NCBI RefSeq assembly: GCF_014932895.1
Contig: NZ_JACYOF010000003.1
Location: 124,261 to 188,260, forward strand
Reading direction: 5' to 3'
From: Bacillus thuringiensis
Lineage (GTDB): Bacteria; Bacillota; Bacilli; Bacillales; Bacillaceae_G
Length of the DNA stretch: 64,000 nt
Shown here: in pieces, positions 26,544 through 35,409 of the stretch
Layout of the letters: every line of letters begins with the position of its first letter
Numbering within the stretch: position 1 is the first letter of the stretch
The notes under the pieces: generated by a model
Database searches by the model: none
Seen by the model: only the letters and a program-made list of their open reading frames with translations
What the model was told of the DNA's origin: nothing
Translations under genes and position numbers: made by a program

Positions 26544-27299
26544 TTACTTGTCAGCCTTAATTTTTTGGCAATACTCTTCTAAAGTTAACCCCTTTTCTTT
26601 TAGATAAATAGCAACTTCTTTTCCTACATAACGATAGTGCCATGGCTCATACTTAATGCCAGTAATATTCTCTTTATCTTTTGGATAGCGGAGAGTAAAC
26701 CCATACTCTGCAGCATTCTTATCTAACCATTTGAATGCATCAGTAGTATCAAATTTTGCATTTAAATCTTCCACCGTATTCTGCCATTCAACTGAAATAA
26801 TGTCTAATGCTAATCCAGTGTGATGTTCACTTGCTCCAGGATACTGAAGATATTCCAATGCCTTAGCACTAGCCTCTTCATCCGACAACCCCTGAGATTT
26901 ATAGCTTTTAACTGAAGCATCATAATAAGTTTGTTGTAATTTTATAGCTCGATAACCTGACCTTAAATAAAGATTGATCCCCTCTTTTTTTGCAGCTGTT
27001 ACCATATCCTGATAGCTAGTTGCAATTCTGCTATCTATTTTCATATTTGGCTTAGCATTTTGGGTGATACTTGTTAATTCAATCCCTAGTTCCTTTGATA
27101 ACATACGTTCTCTATTTACAAGAATAATTCTCCAATCATTAAGATCAGAGATAGGTAAAACCTCTTTTTTATTCACATTTATCTCATTTTTATTTTTATC
27201 GTTATTATTAGTAGTTTCTTGAGATGTTTGTTTTCCACTACAAGCAGAAAGGCTCCATCCCAATGCCAATACCAATGCTAAAATTATAAATTTTTTAAT
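26544..27299 (-). CDS. VanY-type D,D-/L,D-carboxypeptidase lipoprotein, non-ATG start
   Basis: Peptidase M15B with metal and catalytic motifs SEHHTGLALDI and EPWHYRYVG; it trims the terminal D-Ala from wall peptides. A TTG start at 27275 would cut off half of a lipoprotein signal peptide. Reading eight codons further upstream gives ATT-KKFIILALVLALGWSLSAC, a perfect lipobox, starting at ATT 27299 about ten bases after AAAGGG. So the start is either a rare ATT or a mutated ATG. An ATG at 27309 is in another frame and stops after four codons. The gene follows capA by 24-50 bp, in one operon. Confidence 0.85.
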   Translation of the reverse strand: MKKFIILALVLALGWSLSACSGKQTSQETTNNNDKNKNEINVNKKEVLPISDLNDWRIILVNRERMLSKELGIELTSITQNAKPNMKIDSRIATSYQDMVTAAKKEGINLYLRSGYRAIKLQQTYYDASVKSYKSQGLSDEEASAKALEYLQYPGASEHHTGLALDIISVEWQNTVEDLNAKFDTTDAFKWLDKNAAEYGFTLRYPKDKENITGIKYEPWHYRYVGKEVAIYLKEKGLTLEEYCQKIKADK

Positions 27300-27323
27300 T
27301 GTATCTCATTCCCTTTTTGTTTA

Positions 27324-28559
27324 TTAGTCTTTATACCAATTTCCCAGCACATCTCTAGGAATATCCTTGAAATTCTCCAAAGAAACGGGGCCGACAAATT
27401 TTTTAATCCCATGATTTTTAGAATTTTCATCCGAATAATCTTTTAAAAATTGAATTTTAAAATGTTTCTTACCATCAGCATAGTCGGTTACTGTCGGTAC
27501 GACTGCAGCTTGTCGTATACCAAAAGTTTCATCTTCATACTTGACAAATTGTATATAAGATAGTCCTCCAACCAATGTTTCTAATTTTTCTTGAGCAGAA
27601 ATAAGATTTCCAAGAGAATAATAGATTAACGTTTGATGTCCATCTTGATTTTGTTTCCACTCAATTGGTTGAATTACATGTGGATGGTTTCCAATTACTA
27701 CATCTACACCTAAATCTGTTAAATATTGAGCAATTTCTTTTTGTTGCTTTGAAGGTGTAAAGGTATATTCTACTCCCCAATGGACCATAACAATCACCAT
27801 ATCAGAGTTTTTCTTTGCCTTTTCCACATCATTTTGTATCGCTTTTTTATCAATTAAATTTAATGCCCAAGACTTATCATCTGCAATTTTATTTCCATTC
27901 GTACCATATGTATAATTAAGTAGCGCAAAGCGAATGCCATTTTTTGTAATCGTTTTTATTTCATTACGTTCGTTTTGACTTTCATTAATACCTAATGGGA
28001 TTACATCCGGATATTTCTTCCAGTAATCTCTTGTATTCAAAACACCTTTGATCCCCATATCCATAGCGTGATTGGTTGCTTGAGTCACTATGTTGAATCC
28101 AGTGTCCACTAAAGATTGACCTACTTCTTCAGGTGTATTGAAAGTAGGATATCCTTGTACTTTTAGATTATTTCCTGCAATTGGAGTCTCCTGATTCACT
28201 ATAGCAAGATCACTTGATTGAACAGCTTTTTTTATATTTTCATAAATATAGTGATAATCATATGAACCGTCTTTTTGTTTGCCATCTTTAATTACTGCGT
28301 CATGATATAAATTATCACCCGTTGCTATTAAATTCACAGCCGATTTTACTTTTTTATCTTCAATAAAATTAGGAGACTGTTGAATAGGACTTTTATCTAC
28401 CCAATTTGGTGCTTTTAATGATTTATCTGTATTTGATTGAGCCGGTGGTAATGAAGCTTTAGACGTCTTAACATCCGTATTATCACAAGCGGTTAAAAGC
28501 ACTAAAAAAATAAGACATAATAAAAAAAATTTTTCACTTCTCTTTAAATTATCTAACAT
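27324..28559 (-). CDS. CapA family lipoprotein (poly-gamma-glutamate synthesis protein-like)
   Basis: 411 residues with lipobox LLTACDN, a polar linker, and the CapA (PGA_cap) metallophosphatase-like domain: IATGDNLYHDAV, NQETPIAGNN, NHAMDMGIKG, VHWGVEYTFTPSKQQ, IGNHPHVIQPIE. CapA proteins take part in poly-gamma-glutamate attachment or transport in capsule loci, but stand-alone copies like this one have unclear roles. There is no capB/C/E nearby. Cotranscribed with the VanY gene. RBS AAAAGAGGATTAC. Confidence 0.88.
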   Translation of the reverse strand: MLDNLKRSEKFFLLCLIFLVLLTACDNTDVKTSKASLPPAQSNTDKSLKAPNWVDKSPIQQSPNFIEDKKVKSAVNLIATGDNLYHDAVIKDGKQKDGSYDYHYIYENIKKAVQSSDLAIVNQETPIAGNNLKVQGYPTFNTPEEVGQSLVDTGFNIVTQATNHAMDMGIKGVLNTRDYWKKYPDVIPLGINESQNERNEIKTITKNGIRFALLNYTYGTNGNKIADDKSWALNLIDKKAIQNDVEKAKKNSDMVIVMVHWGVEYTFTPSKQQKEIAQYLTDLGVDVVIGNHPHVIQPIEWKQNQDGHQTLIYYSLGNLISAQEKLETLVGGLSYIQFVKYEDETFGIRQAAVVPTVTDYADGKKHFKIQFLKDYSDENSKNHGIKKFVGPVSLENFKDIPRDVLGNWYKD

Positions 28560-28699
28560 GTAATCCTCTTTTCTGTTTTATTACTTCTAACCAATTCTAA
28601 CAAATAACTTTTTAAAACAACGTATTTTGGTTTTACACTTAATTATGGAAGGATACTCTGTTACATCTGCTTCGGAATATGCGGATAATCGTTTTCCAC

Positions 28700-28746
28700 T
28701 TTCTAGCAATCTATCGATTCCATCAGAATTAATAGATTGCTAGAAA
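28700..28746. repeat. 15-bp inverted repeat
   Basis: TTTCTAGCAATCTAT and ATAGATTGCTAGAAA are perfect arms with a 17-bp loop in a 730-bp gene-free region. There is no T-tail beyond AAAAATATT. It may be a remnant of a mobile or regulatory element. Confidence 0.45.
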
Positions 28747-28883
28747 AATATTATCCACCGGGATGTCGACTAGATTCCAATCAACATCCTCCAGATATTG
28801 AATCTAATATACCTGTTCCAATTGTATTAGCTAGTTAATCTAAACAAAAGAGAAGAATAGTTCATATAGCCTCCTCTCTTGCT

Positions 28884-29080
28884 TTACGTTTGTGAGTGGC
28901 TCCAAAAAGAGAGAATCGTTGCCGTCCCCCCTTTAGATAGTGCGAAATCTTTGTAACTAATTTCTTTAAGTTGAGCGACAATCATTATACTGATAACAAT
29001 AAGTAAGACCCAAGAACTTATTTTACCAATATATTAAAAAAGTAGCAATATTTTCTGCGATCCATATAAAGAAGCCAATT
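28884..29080 (-). pseudogene. Remnant of a DUF817 membrane protein gene
   Basis: The minus strand reads IGFFIWIAENIATFL, then after a frame change and missing segment GKISSWVLLIVISIMIVAQL and KEISYKDF before a stop. Both pieces are in the order expected for the C-terminal part of DUF817 proteins (from memory). No start region is found, so only a fragment remains. Confidence 0.6.
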
Positions 29081-29235
29081 ATGAGAGTTATTCAGCAATA
29101 TCGCCCGATTGCGGAAGATCAAGAAAATAATTATGATTGCTGCTTATAGTTTGTTGAACTAACGCACCCGTTACTTTAAGTGAATTGATTCACAATCTTA
29201 CTGGGAATTTACCTAAAAAAGCTGAATTGACTTAA

Positions 29236-29265
29236 TAAAAAAAGGACTCCCTTTTTGGGAATCCA
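29236..29265 (-). terminator. Terminator of the glycine-zipper gene
   Basis: GGATTCCC and GGGAGTCC pair around AAAAA, followed by TTTTTTT on the minus strand. Confidence 0.75.
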
Positions 29266-29293
29266 ATTCATTCAGTGTCACTTTGATTAAAGT

Positions 29294-29503
29294 CTAATCT
29301 TCTCGGTTCTCAACACTGTCATTAGCCTCATCGGCACCTTCGCCGACTTTGTTACCCATCGCTCCTCCTGCAACAGCTCCTGCAACGGTACCAAGTGGAC
29401 CAAGAACAGAACCCAAAGCAGCTCCAGCGACAGCACCGACACCAGTTCCTACCGCTTCGCCAGCATCATTATCGACACGATTACGTTTGTTTTTATCAGC
29501 CAC
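29294..29503 (-). CDS. Small glycine-zipper protein
   Basis: 69 residues. Charged ends surround a Gly/Ala-rich core with GxxxG spacing (GTGVGAVAGAALGSVLGPLG, then GTVAGAVAGGAMG), the hallmark of glycine-zipper segments that insert in or bind membranes. GTG start behind AAGGAGTGAGATGA. Function unknown; a stress- or spore-related surface role is possible but not shown. Confidence 0.75.
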   Translation of the reverse strand: MADKNKRNRVDNDAGEAVGTGVGAVAGAALGSVLGPLGTVAGAVAGGAMGNKVGEGADEANDSVENRED

Positions 29504-29673
29504 TCATCTCACTCCTTATTTAGAATAGGCAAGTGCATTCCAGCACAATACCTTACATATTTTGACCTATAAGGACAGATTTATACGAAGTTTCTTAACA
29601 TATAAAGGGGTGAAGGAATTGTTGTTGAATTTTACGAAGCATTTAATAATTTTTGTAATTCGTTATACGTCAA

Positions 29674-29705
29674 AAAGACGAAGTCTGATTGGAGACTACG
29701 TCTTT
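29674..29705. terminator. Orphan hairpin in the 29.5-29.9 kb gap
   Basis: AAAGACGAAGTCT and AGACTACGTCTTT form a near-perfect 13-bp stem. An overlapping 71-codon plus-strand frame (29562-29777) runs straight through it and is not believed to be a gene. Confidence 0.5.
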
Positions 29706-29851
29706 GTTTATAAAGGGCATCAAGCGTTCCGATTCCTTTTATTGTACGTGAAGCATGGCGAAGTGTTAGAATCCTGAGGATTTAGCAAACCGGCGCTTTA
29801 CATGGCGATGTAGCGGTGCCAAATAGCCGTTTAATAATTATTTCTGTCACT

Positions 29852-29887
29852 TATATGCATATGTATATGTATATGCATATGTATATG
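29852..29887. repeat. Two identical 18-bp tandem repeats
   Basis: TATATGCATATGTATATG occurs twice with no spacer, ending 5 bp before the stop codon of the DUF1878 gene. It is a possible slippage-prone microsatellite. Confidence 0.8.
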
Positions 29888-29892
29888 TATAA

Positions 29893-30303
29893 TCAAACGT
29901 TATTACTAATTTGTAATTGCTCTAAAAGATAATCACAGACATTTACAAAAATATATTGTTTTTTTAAACTTAATAACAAGTATTTCAATTCAAATTCTTG
30001 ATAAAAAATCTTAGTGATATATAGTTTAAACTCATCTAAATTAGGCTTTTCTGAGCTGTATAGCATATCTAAAGGAAGTTTAAATTTAGAAAATAAAAAA
30101 TCATTTTGGGCAAAAATCGAAACTTCTTCTCTAGTTAATCGATCATGAAATGCAATTAGAATTTTTCTTAAAGCATTTACTTGTTCTTCTTCAAATTCAT
30201 AATCTATAACAAATCTATAAAATGGAAATTCGTCTGACTGAATCATACTTTGCATAAGTCTAAATTGATATCTTAATAAAGTCACTTCTTTGATTAAATC
30301 CAT
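29893..30303 (-). CDS. DUF1878 (YhaI-like) family protein
   Basis: 136 residues, all helical, with LLRYQFRLMQSMIQSDEFPF near the start and IDYEFEEEQVNALRKIL, the pattern of DUF1878 proteins such as B. subtilis YhaI. No catalytic motif is visible and the function is unknown. RBS GGAGGAGGAAC precedes ATG. Single gene. Confidence 0.7.
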   Translation of the reverse strand: MDLIKEVTLLRYQFRLMQSMIQSDEFPFYRFVIDYEFEEEQVNALRKILIAFHDRLTREEVSIFAQNDFLFSKFKLPLDMLYSSEKPNLDEFKLYITKIFYQEFELKYLLLSLKKQYIFVNVCDYLLEQLQISNNV

Positions 30304-30466
30304 GTTCCTCCTCCTTTATTCCCCTAAATTTAACCAGATTATCATAACAATTTATAACTTGAAATACAAATACTTATGATATATCACCCATACAATTTTA
30401 ATTATCATAACCTATCATTATCAATAGTCAACAATGCATAAAATTTTCGTTATGGGGGTAATGAAA

Positions 30467-30545
30467 AATCTTAGCTTGATAGCGATGGGGTAGCACCATC
30501 AACCTAAGATTTTGAGACATCCCATGCCTATCAAGCTAAGAAAAG
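30467..30545. repeat. Second palindromic repeat family, copy A of a cluster
   Basis: CTTAGCTTGATA and TATCAAGCTAAG form outer arms; the interior contains another ATCAACCTAAG half-arm, so it looks like two copies merged. Upstream AAAATTTTCGTTATGGGGG matches the outer arm of the family. Confidence 0.6.
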
Positions 30546-30589
30546 CTAATCCCCCAAAGTGAAAAAACAAACCGTTTTCTTTCAAAAAT

Positions 30590-30707
30590 ATACGAAATTT
30601 TCATCCTGAGGGTGTAAATTCTTAAGTTGATGGGCAGAGGGGTGCGACAGCATGCCCATGCCCATCAACTAAGAACTCATAATACCTCCAGAACGAAAAT
30701 TTTGTAC
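30590..30707. repeat. Second palindromic repeat family, full copy
   Basis: An imperfect palindrome of about 118 bp. Outer arms TACGAAATTTTCATCCTGAGG and CCTCCAGAACGAAAATTTTG enclose inner arms TTCTTAAGTTGATGGGCA and TGCCCATCAACTAAGAA. This copy defines the complete element. Confidence 0.7.
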
Positions 30708-30741
30708 ATTTTTCTCATTTTTTCGTTTTTAGGTAACTCAT

Positions 30742-30780
30742 TCTTATTAGCTTGATGACGATGGGGCATTTCCCCATATA
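30742..30780. repeat. Second palindromic repeat family, half copy
   Basis: TTAGCTTGATGACGATGGGG followed by CATTTCCCC; the right arm is missing. It ends 30 bp from the stop of the CstB-like gene. Confidence 0.5.
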
Positions 30781-30810
30781 CCTTCTTTCAATTGATTTGT
30801 TCTAATTCAT

Positions 30811-32238
30811 TCAATTACATGTTGTATAAGGAAGCCCTTCTTTTTTCCATGCAAGAAATCCACCCTTTAAATTAACCACTTCCTTTATACCAGCTCTTTG
30901 CAAAATACTAGCTGCTATAGCGGAACGCAATCCGGTTCGACATTGTAAAACTATTGGACAATCTTTCGGAATATAATCTAACTGCTCAAATAGCTTACCT
31001 AAAGTGATATGTATTGCATCATGAAGGTGTCCTTCCTCCCACTCTTTATTACTACGCACATCGATAACCTTAACACTTCCACCCTTTATATACGGATATA
31101 ATTCAATTGATGTTTTTTCTTTGTAACTTTCTAAACTATCAAATCTTTGTATTACTTTTAAAGGTGCATAAGCAATAATATTATCTAGCCCAATAGATTC
31201 AAAGTCTCTAATAACTTCCCCCACTCTAACTCTTTCCGTATCTAAAATTATTAACGTTTCTTTTTTATAATCTAATAACCATCCACACCAAGTTGTAAAA
31301 GAGTTGTTATACGGTATGTTGATTGACTCCTCAATGTGACCGGCAGCAAAACTCTCTACATCCCTTATATCAACTATTTGCTGAATGCTCCCTATCATTT
31401 CTTGAAGTTCTTCTACTGTATTAATAGCAGTAATCTCTCTCTTCTTACGAATTGGTGAACCATACTTATTTAAATCCTTCATTAAAGAAAAATACTTTGG
31501 AGGCTCTGGCTGTCCCGTTAATAAAGTCGATACAAAATGATCTTCTTCATTACACTGAAACGCCCAATTAAACATCTTTTCATAACCTAATGTGGAAGTT
31601 GGAATTGCTCCTAATGCTTTTCCACATGCACTTCCTGCACCATGTGATGGCCATATTTGCAAATAATCGGGGAGTGTTTTTATTTTTTGTATAGAATCAA
31701 ATAACTGTTTCGCTCCTATTTTTGCGGTATCTTTAATACCGACAGCAATTTCTAATAAATCAGGTCTTCCTATATCTCCTACAAATATAAAATCACCTGT
31801 GAATATTCCTATCGGTTTATCATTCGTATAATTATTTTGACTTGTATCAGTTACTAAAAAGGAAATACTTTCAGGCGTATGCCCTGGGGTATGAATTACA
31901 TTGAATTTTATATGACCAACTTTAAACTCTGTACCCTCTCTAACCAAATTATATCGGCCCTCGTTAAGATATTGATATTTCCAATCACAATCCCCTTCAT
32001 CAGATACATATAAATTTGCATTATAAAGATGGGAAAGCTCTCTAGACCCAGAAAGAAAATCTGCATGAATATGAGTCTCAGCCGCAGCAATTACTTCCAT
32101 CCCTTCTTTCTTAGCAAATTCTATATATTGTTCTATATACCGACCCGGATCAATTACAATTGCTACGCCTTCCTTCTGACAACCAACTAAATAGGAAGCA
32201 TGAGCTAATTTTTCATCATAAAAATATTTTAAAAGCAT
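30811..32238 (-). CDS. CstB-like persulfide dioxygenase-rhodanese fusion
   Basis: The start is taken as the ATG at 32238 behind GGAGGGAATAGCT; an ATG 15 bp upstream lies inside that RBS. 475 residues. An ETHE1-type metallo-beta-lactamase domain (about 1-250) has THIHADFLSG, VIHTPGHTPES and FTGDFIFVGDIGR, the ligands of a mononuclear iron site. Two rhodanese domains follow; the second has the catalytic loop LQCRTGLRS, while the first has Asp where the Cys should be (LDTERVR), as an inactive domain. With the adjacent SQR it would oxidise persulfides to thiosulfate in sulfide detoxification. Confidence 0.88.
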   Translation of the reverse strand: MLLKYFYDEKLAHASYLVGCQKEGVAIVIDPGRYIEQYIEFAKKEGMEVIAAAETHIHADFLSGSRELSHLYNANLYVSDEGDCDWKYQYLNEGRYNLVREGTEFKVGHIKFNVIHTPGHTPESISFLVTDTSQNNYTNDKPIGIFTGDFIFVGDIGRPDLLEIAVGIKDTAKIGAKQLFDSIQKIKTLPDYLQIWPSHGAGSACGKALGAIPTSTLGYEKMFNWAFQCNEEDHFVSTLLTGQPEPPKYFSLMKDLNKYGSPIRKKREITAINTVEELQEMIGSIQQIVDIRDVESFAAGHIEESINIPYNNSFTTWCGWLLDYKKETLIILDTERVRVGEVIRDFESIGLDNIIAYAPLKVIQRFDSLESYKEKTSIELYPYIKGGSVKVIDVRSNKEWEEGHLHDAIHITLGKLFEQLDYIPKDCPIVLQCRTGLRSAIAASILQRAGIKEVVNLKGGFLAWKKEGLPYTTCN

Positions 32239-32304
32239 AGCTATTCCCTCCAAATAATTATTCCAAATTACTTTTCAATTTTTACAACAATCCTCTATCT
32301 TTCC

Positions 32305-33504
32305 CTATAGAATCCCTTTCAACATAAAGTTCCAATACATATAAGGCAGCATATATCTTTTAAGTAAAAACATACTATACCGTTCTTTCGCTTGATTAAA
32401 CGGAAACGTTTCTTGAGGCTCATGTTCATAGTTAAATTCAGCGAGTATAAGACTTTTATATCCTGTAACAATCGGACAGGATGTATATCCATCGTATCTA
32501 GCCTGCAAGTCTCTTCCGTTAAGTACGTCCATAATATTTTGTTTTAAGACAGGTATTTGTTTTCGAATTGCCGCCCCAGTTTTAGAGGTAGGTAAGTTAG
32601 TACAATCACCAAGTCCAAAAATATTCTTATATTGTACATGCTGCAAATTATAAGGACTTATATCTACCCACCCCTGATGATCACTGATCTCACTCTCTTT
32701 AATAAAATTAGGTGGCCCCATTGGTGGAACAACATGTATCATAGTATATGGTACTGTTTCTCTTTTCAGTGTTTGCGTATCTTCAAAAATTGCTTCTCTC
32801 TTTTCAGCGATAATTTCTACTAAATCTTTATTATAATTCGTTATAATTTGCTTTCTTTCTAGTACTCGTTCTAATGTATCAGCATAACGTGGAACCTGAA
32901 ATATGTTAGCGTTTGCGGAATAAAACATTACTTCACTTCTGTTTCTTACACCGTTATTACAAAAATACTCTTCTGCTAAATACATAATTTTTTGCGGAGC
33001 CCCACCACATTTAATAGGAGTATTGGGGTGGGTAAAAATCGCATTCCCTCCTTTAAATTTTTCAATTTCTCTCCAAGTAGAATCAACATATTTATAAGAA
33101 TAATTACTACAAACCCCATTAGTCCCAATAGACTCCTTTAAGCCTTTAATACCATCCCAATTTATTTGTATACCGGCTGCTACAATAAGAATCTCATATT
33201 CAAGCAGCATCCCATCATCTAAAAGTATCTTATTTTCATCTGGAAACAACTTAACAACACTTTTTGGAATCCACGTTGCTCCTCTTGGAATAAGTGATTC
33301 TTGATTACGCATCGTACATTCCTTTGAAACAATTCCTCCCCCAACTAAACTCCATAGTGGTTGAAAGTAATGCTTTTTTGATGGATCAATAATCGCTATA
33401 CTTTCTTTCAATAGGGGTACATTTCGTAACAAATGTGCAGTAGAAGATAGTCCTGCAGTCCCAGCACCAATTACAACAATTTTATAACTATCTCTAGTCT
33501 TCAT
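32305..33504 (-). CDS. sqr: Sulfide:quinone oxidoreductase
   Basis: 399-residue FAD protein. The dinucleotide motif is VIGAGTAGLSS (11-21), the two redox cysteines are in PIKCGGAPQK (about 165) and TSCPIVTGYK (about 345), and ending LKRYMLPYMYWNFMLKGIL gives the amphipathic membrane-binding tail. It oxidises sulfide to persulfide and reduces the quinone pool, feeding the CstB-like enzyme encoded 66 bp downstream. RBS GGAAGAGGATA. A seven-codon mini-frame with its own AAGGAG (33525-33545, MSELKN) precedes it in the leader. No CstR-type repressor gene is adjacent. Confidence 0.9.
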   Translation of the reverse strand: MKTRDSYKIVVIGAGTAGLSSTAHLLRNVPLLKESIAIIDPSKKHYFQPLWSLVGGGIVSKECTMRNQESLIPRGATWIPKSVVKLFPDENKILLDDGMLLEYEILIVAAGIQINWDGIKGLKESIGTNGVCSNYSYKYVDSTWREIEKFKGGNAIFTHPNTPIKCGGAPQKIMYLAEEYFCNNGVRNRSEVMFYSANANIFQVPRYADTLERVLERKQIITNYNKDLVEIIAEKREAIFEDTQTLKRETVPYTMIHVVPPMGPPNFIKESEISDHQGWVDISPYNLQHVQYKNIFGLGDCTNLPTSKTGAAIRKQIPVLKQNIMDVLNGRDLQARYDGYTSCPIVTGYKSLILAEFNYEHEPQETFPFNQAKERYSMFLLKRYMLPYMYWNFMLKGIL

Positions 33505-33690
33505 TATCCTCTTCCTATCTAAAATTAATTTTTAAGTTCACTCATAATTCTCCTTATTTCATCGTAGTAACAATATTATAAGTCTAAAACACCATTATTT
33601 TATCTGATTTAAATGAATATTTTGTTAATATTATCCATCGACATATTATATGCGTAAAGTCCTTATTTTTCATGAAAAATTGTGAAATAT

Positions 33691-33721
33691 AAAAAAAGAA
33701 CCTATCGAGGGTTCTTTTTTT
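33691..33721. terminator. Hairpin terminator between the divergent sqr and ger units
   Basis: AAAAAAGAACC and GGGTTCTTTTTT pair across TATCGA. It lies upstream of both genes, where no gene is there to end, so it may be an insulator, an attenuator or a remnant. Confidence 0.6.
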
Positions 33722-33900
33722 ATTATAATCATTCAAATTTCAATTTTATCTTGATACTTAGATTTCCACACAAATTACATTTACTTTTTTGCTCTCCTTT
33801 ATTAATTCCTATCCCCAATTGGTTTAAATTAGTGAATAAAATTCAATCATATAAAAATAATAACTACAACTAATCGTTATATATTAAAGAGGTGTCAATT

Positions 33901-35409
33901 TTGTCCTTAAATGAAGAGACCTTAGAAACTAAGACAGATAAAACCATTGAAAAGATCCAAACAAGTAACTTAAAACAACTTAAAAATACACTAGATAATA
34001 TCTTTGATATTAGTGCAGATTTGATTGAACATCCTTTGCAATTAAAAACAAACACGAGTATTTTATTATATTATTTTGAAGGTCTTACAGATGGTGTAGC
34101 ATTAAAAAGCAATGTTGTTACACCATTATTACAAGAAGTAAATGAAGACAGTCAAATCTTTAATTCTAATATTATTGCTACTCATACCAAAATAGTATAT
34201 ACATGGAATGAAATTAAAGAAGGATTACTTGAGGGTCAATGTGTACTGTTTATGGAAGGAGAAAATCGGTCACTTCTAATAAATACAAAAGGCTGGGCAG
34301 AGAGAGGCATTCAAGAACCAATTTCAGAAGTTACTATTAAAGGCTCACATGATGGTTTTATTGAGAATGCCACAAAAAATATAGGCCTAATCCGTCGATA
34401 TATTCCTTCTACAGAGTTAAAAATCAAAAAACTGACGATTGGAGAACGAGCCACTTCTTTAGTCTATTTAATTTACCTAGGTGATGTAGCAAACGCAGAT
34501 GTAGTCCAAGAAATAGAAACTAGAATCTGTAAAATTAAAACAGATGCGGTATTGAGTATTGGAGAACTATCTAATTATACAAAAGATCAAAATTGGACTC
34601 CTTTTCCGCAGGCTTATTTAAGCGAACGCCCAGACGCCATTTCAAATCATATACTTGATGGAAAAGTAGCAGTGTTAATGGATAGATCCCCTGGTGCAAT
34701 GGTTGTTCCTATGAATTTGATTGGATTTTTTCAAACTCCAGATGACTATAATATTCATTGGCTCATTGCATCATTTTTTCGCTTATTACGATTTGTAGGA
34801 TTTATTATAGCTATTTTTTTACCCGCATTTTATATTGCTATAGTCTCTTTTCACTTTGAAATCATTCCTATAGATTTATACACTTCTATTGCAACGTCAA
34901 GAGTTAAGGTCCCCTTCTCTCCCTTATTGGAAGCTTTTATAATGGAAATCACACTAGAAATGCTACGTGAAGCTGGTATTCGGTTACCACAACCTATTGG
35001 ACAAACTATTGGAATTGTTGGAGGGATTGTAATTGGACAGGCGGCTGTTCAAGCTGGGCTTGTGAGTAACGTTATGGTTATTATCGTATCTATTACAGCT
35101 ATTGCATCATTTATTGTTTCTAATTATGATTTATCAAGTTCTATACGCCTTATTCGTTTTCCAATGATGTTATTGGCATACTTTTATGGGATTGTAGGTA
35201 TTATTAGTGGTTTAATGCTCTTATTTGCTCATTTTGTTTCACTAAGTTCCTTTGGTTCACCATACGGATTGCCAATAGCACCCTTCCGTCTCCAAGAGTT
35301 AAAAGATTCTTTTGTAAGATTTCCTATTTCTATGATCACCAACCGCTCGAGTACAGGACAGCCGAAACAAAAACAGAAAAAAGAAGGTGGTTCGCATGAG
35401 GAACCTTAA
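33901..35409 (+). CDS. GerA family spore germination receptor, A subunit
   Basis: The start is TTG at 33901, 6 nt after AAAGAGGTG; a GTG nine bases earlier is inside the RBS. 502 residues: a hydrophilic N-terminal half (about 1-275) with LYYFEGLTDG, LFMEGENRSLLINTKGW, and ISEVTIKGSHDGFIENATKN and NIGLIRRYI, then about five membrane helices (LRFVGFIIAIFLPAFYIAIV onward), and ITNRSSTGQPKQKQKK at the end. It forms part of a nutrient receptor in the spore inner membrane. First gene of a three-gene operon; overlaps the B subunit gene. Confidence 0.93.
   Translation: MSLNEETLETKTDKTIEKIQTSNLKQLKNTLDNIFDISADLIEHPLQLKTNTSILLYYFEGLTDGVALKSNVVTPLLQEVNEDSQIFNSNIIATHTKIVYTWNEIKEGLLEGQCVLFMEGENRSLLINTKGWAERGIQEPISEVTIKGSHDGFIENATKNIGLIRRYIPSTELKIKKLTIGERATSLVYLIYLGDVANADVVQEIETRICKIKTDAVLSIGELSNYTKDQNWTPFPQAYLSERPDAISNHILDGKVAVLMDRSPGAMVVPMNLIGFFQTPDDYNIHWLIASFFRLLRFVGFIIAIFLPAFYIAIVSFHFEIIPIDLYTSIATSRVKVPFSPLLEAFIMEITLEMLREAGIRLPQPIGQTIGIVGGIVIGQAAVQAGLVSNVMVIIVSITAIASFIVSNYDLSSSIRLIRFPMMLLAYFYGIVGIISGLMLLFAHFVSLSSFGSPYGLPIAPFRLQELKDSFVRFPISMITNRSSTGQPKQKQKKEGGSHEEP

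Noticed and set aside
27307-27309. ATG 27309 as the start of the VanY gene
   Set aside because: It is out of frame and meets a stop after four codons; it would need a frameshift to be used.
29562-29777. 71-codon plus-strand frame
   Set aside because: It runs through a strong hairpin and has no RBS at the ATG; no family resemblance.
33525-33545. MSELKN mini-frame as a separate gene
   Set aside because: Although it has AAGGAG, six residues is too short to call; kept as a note in the sqr leader.
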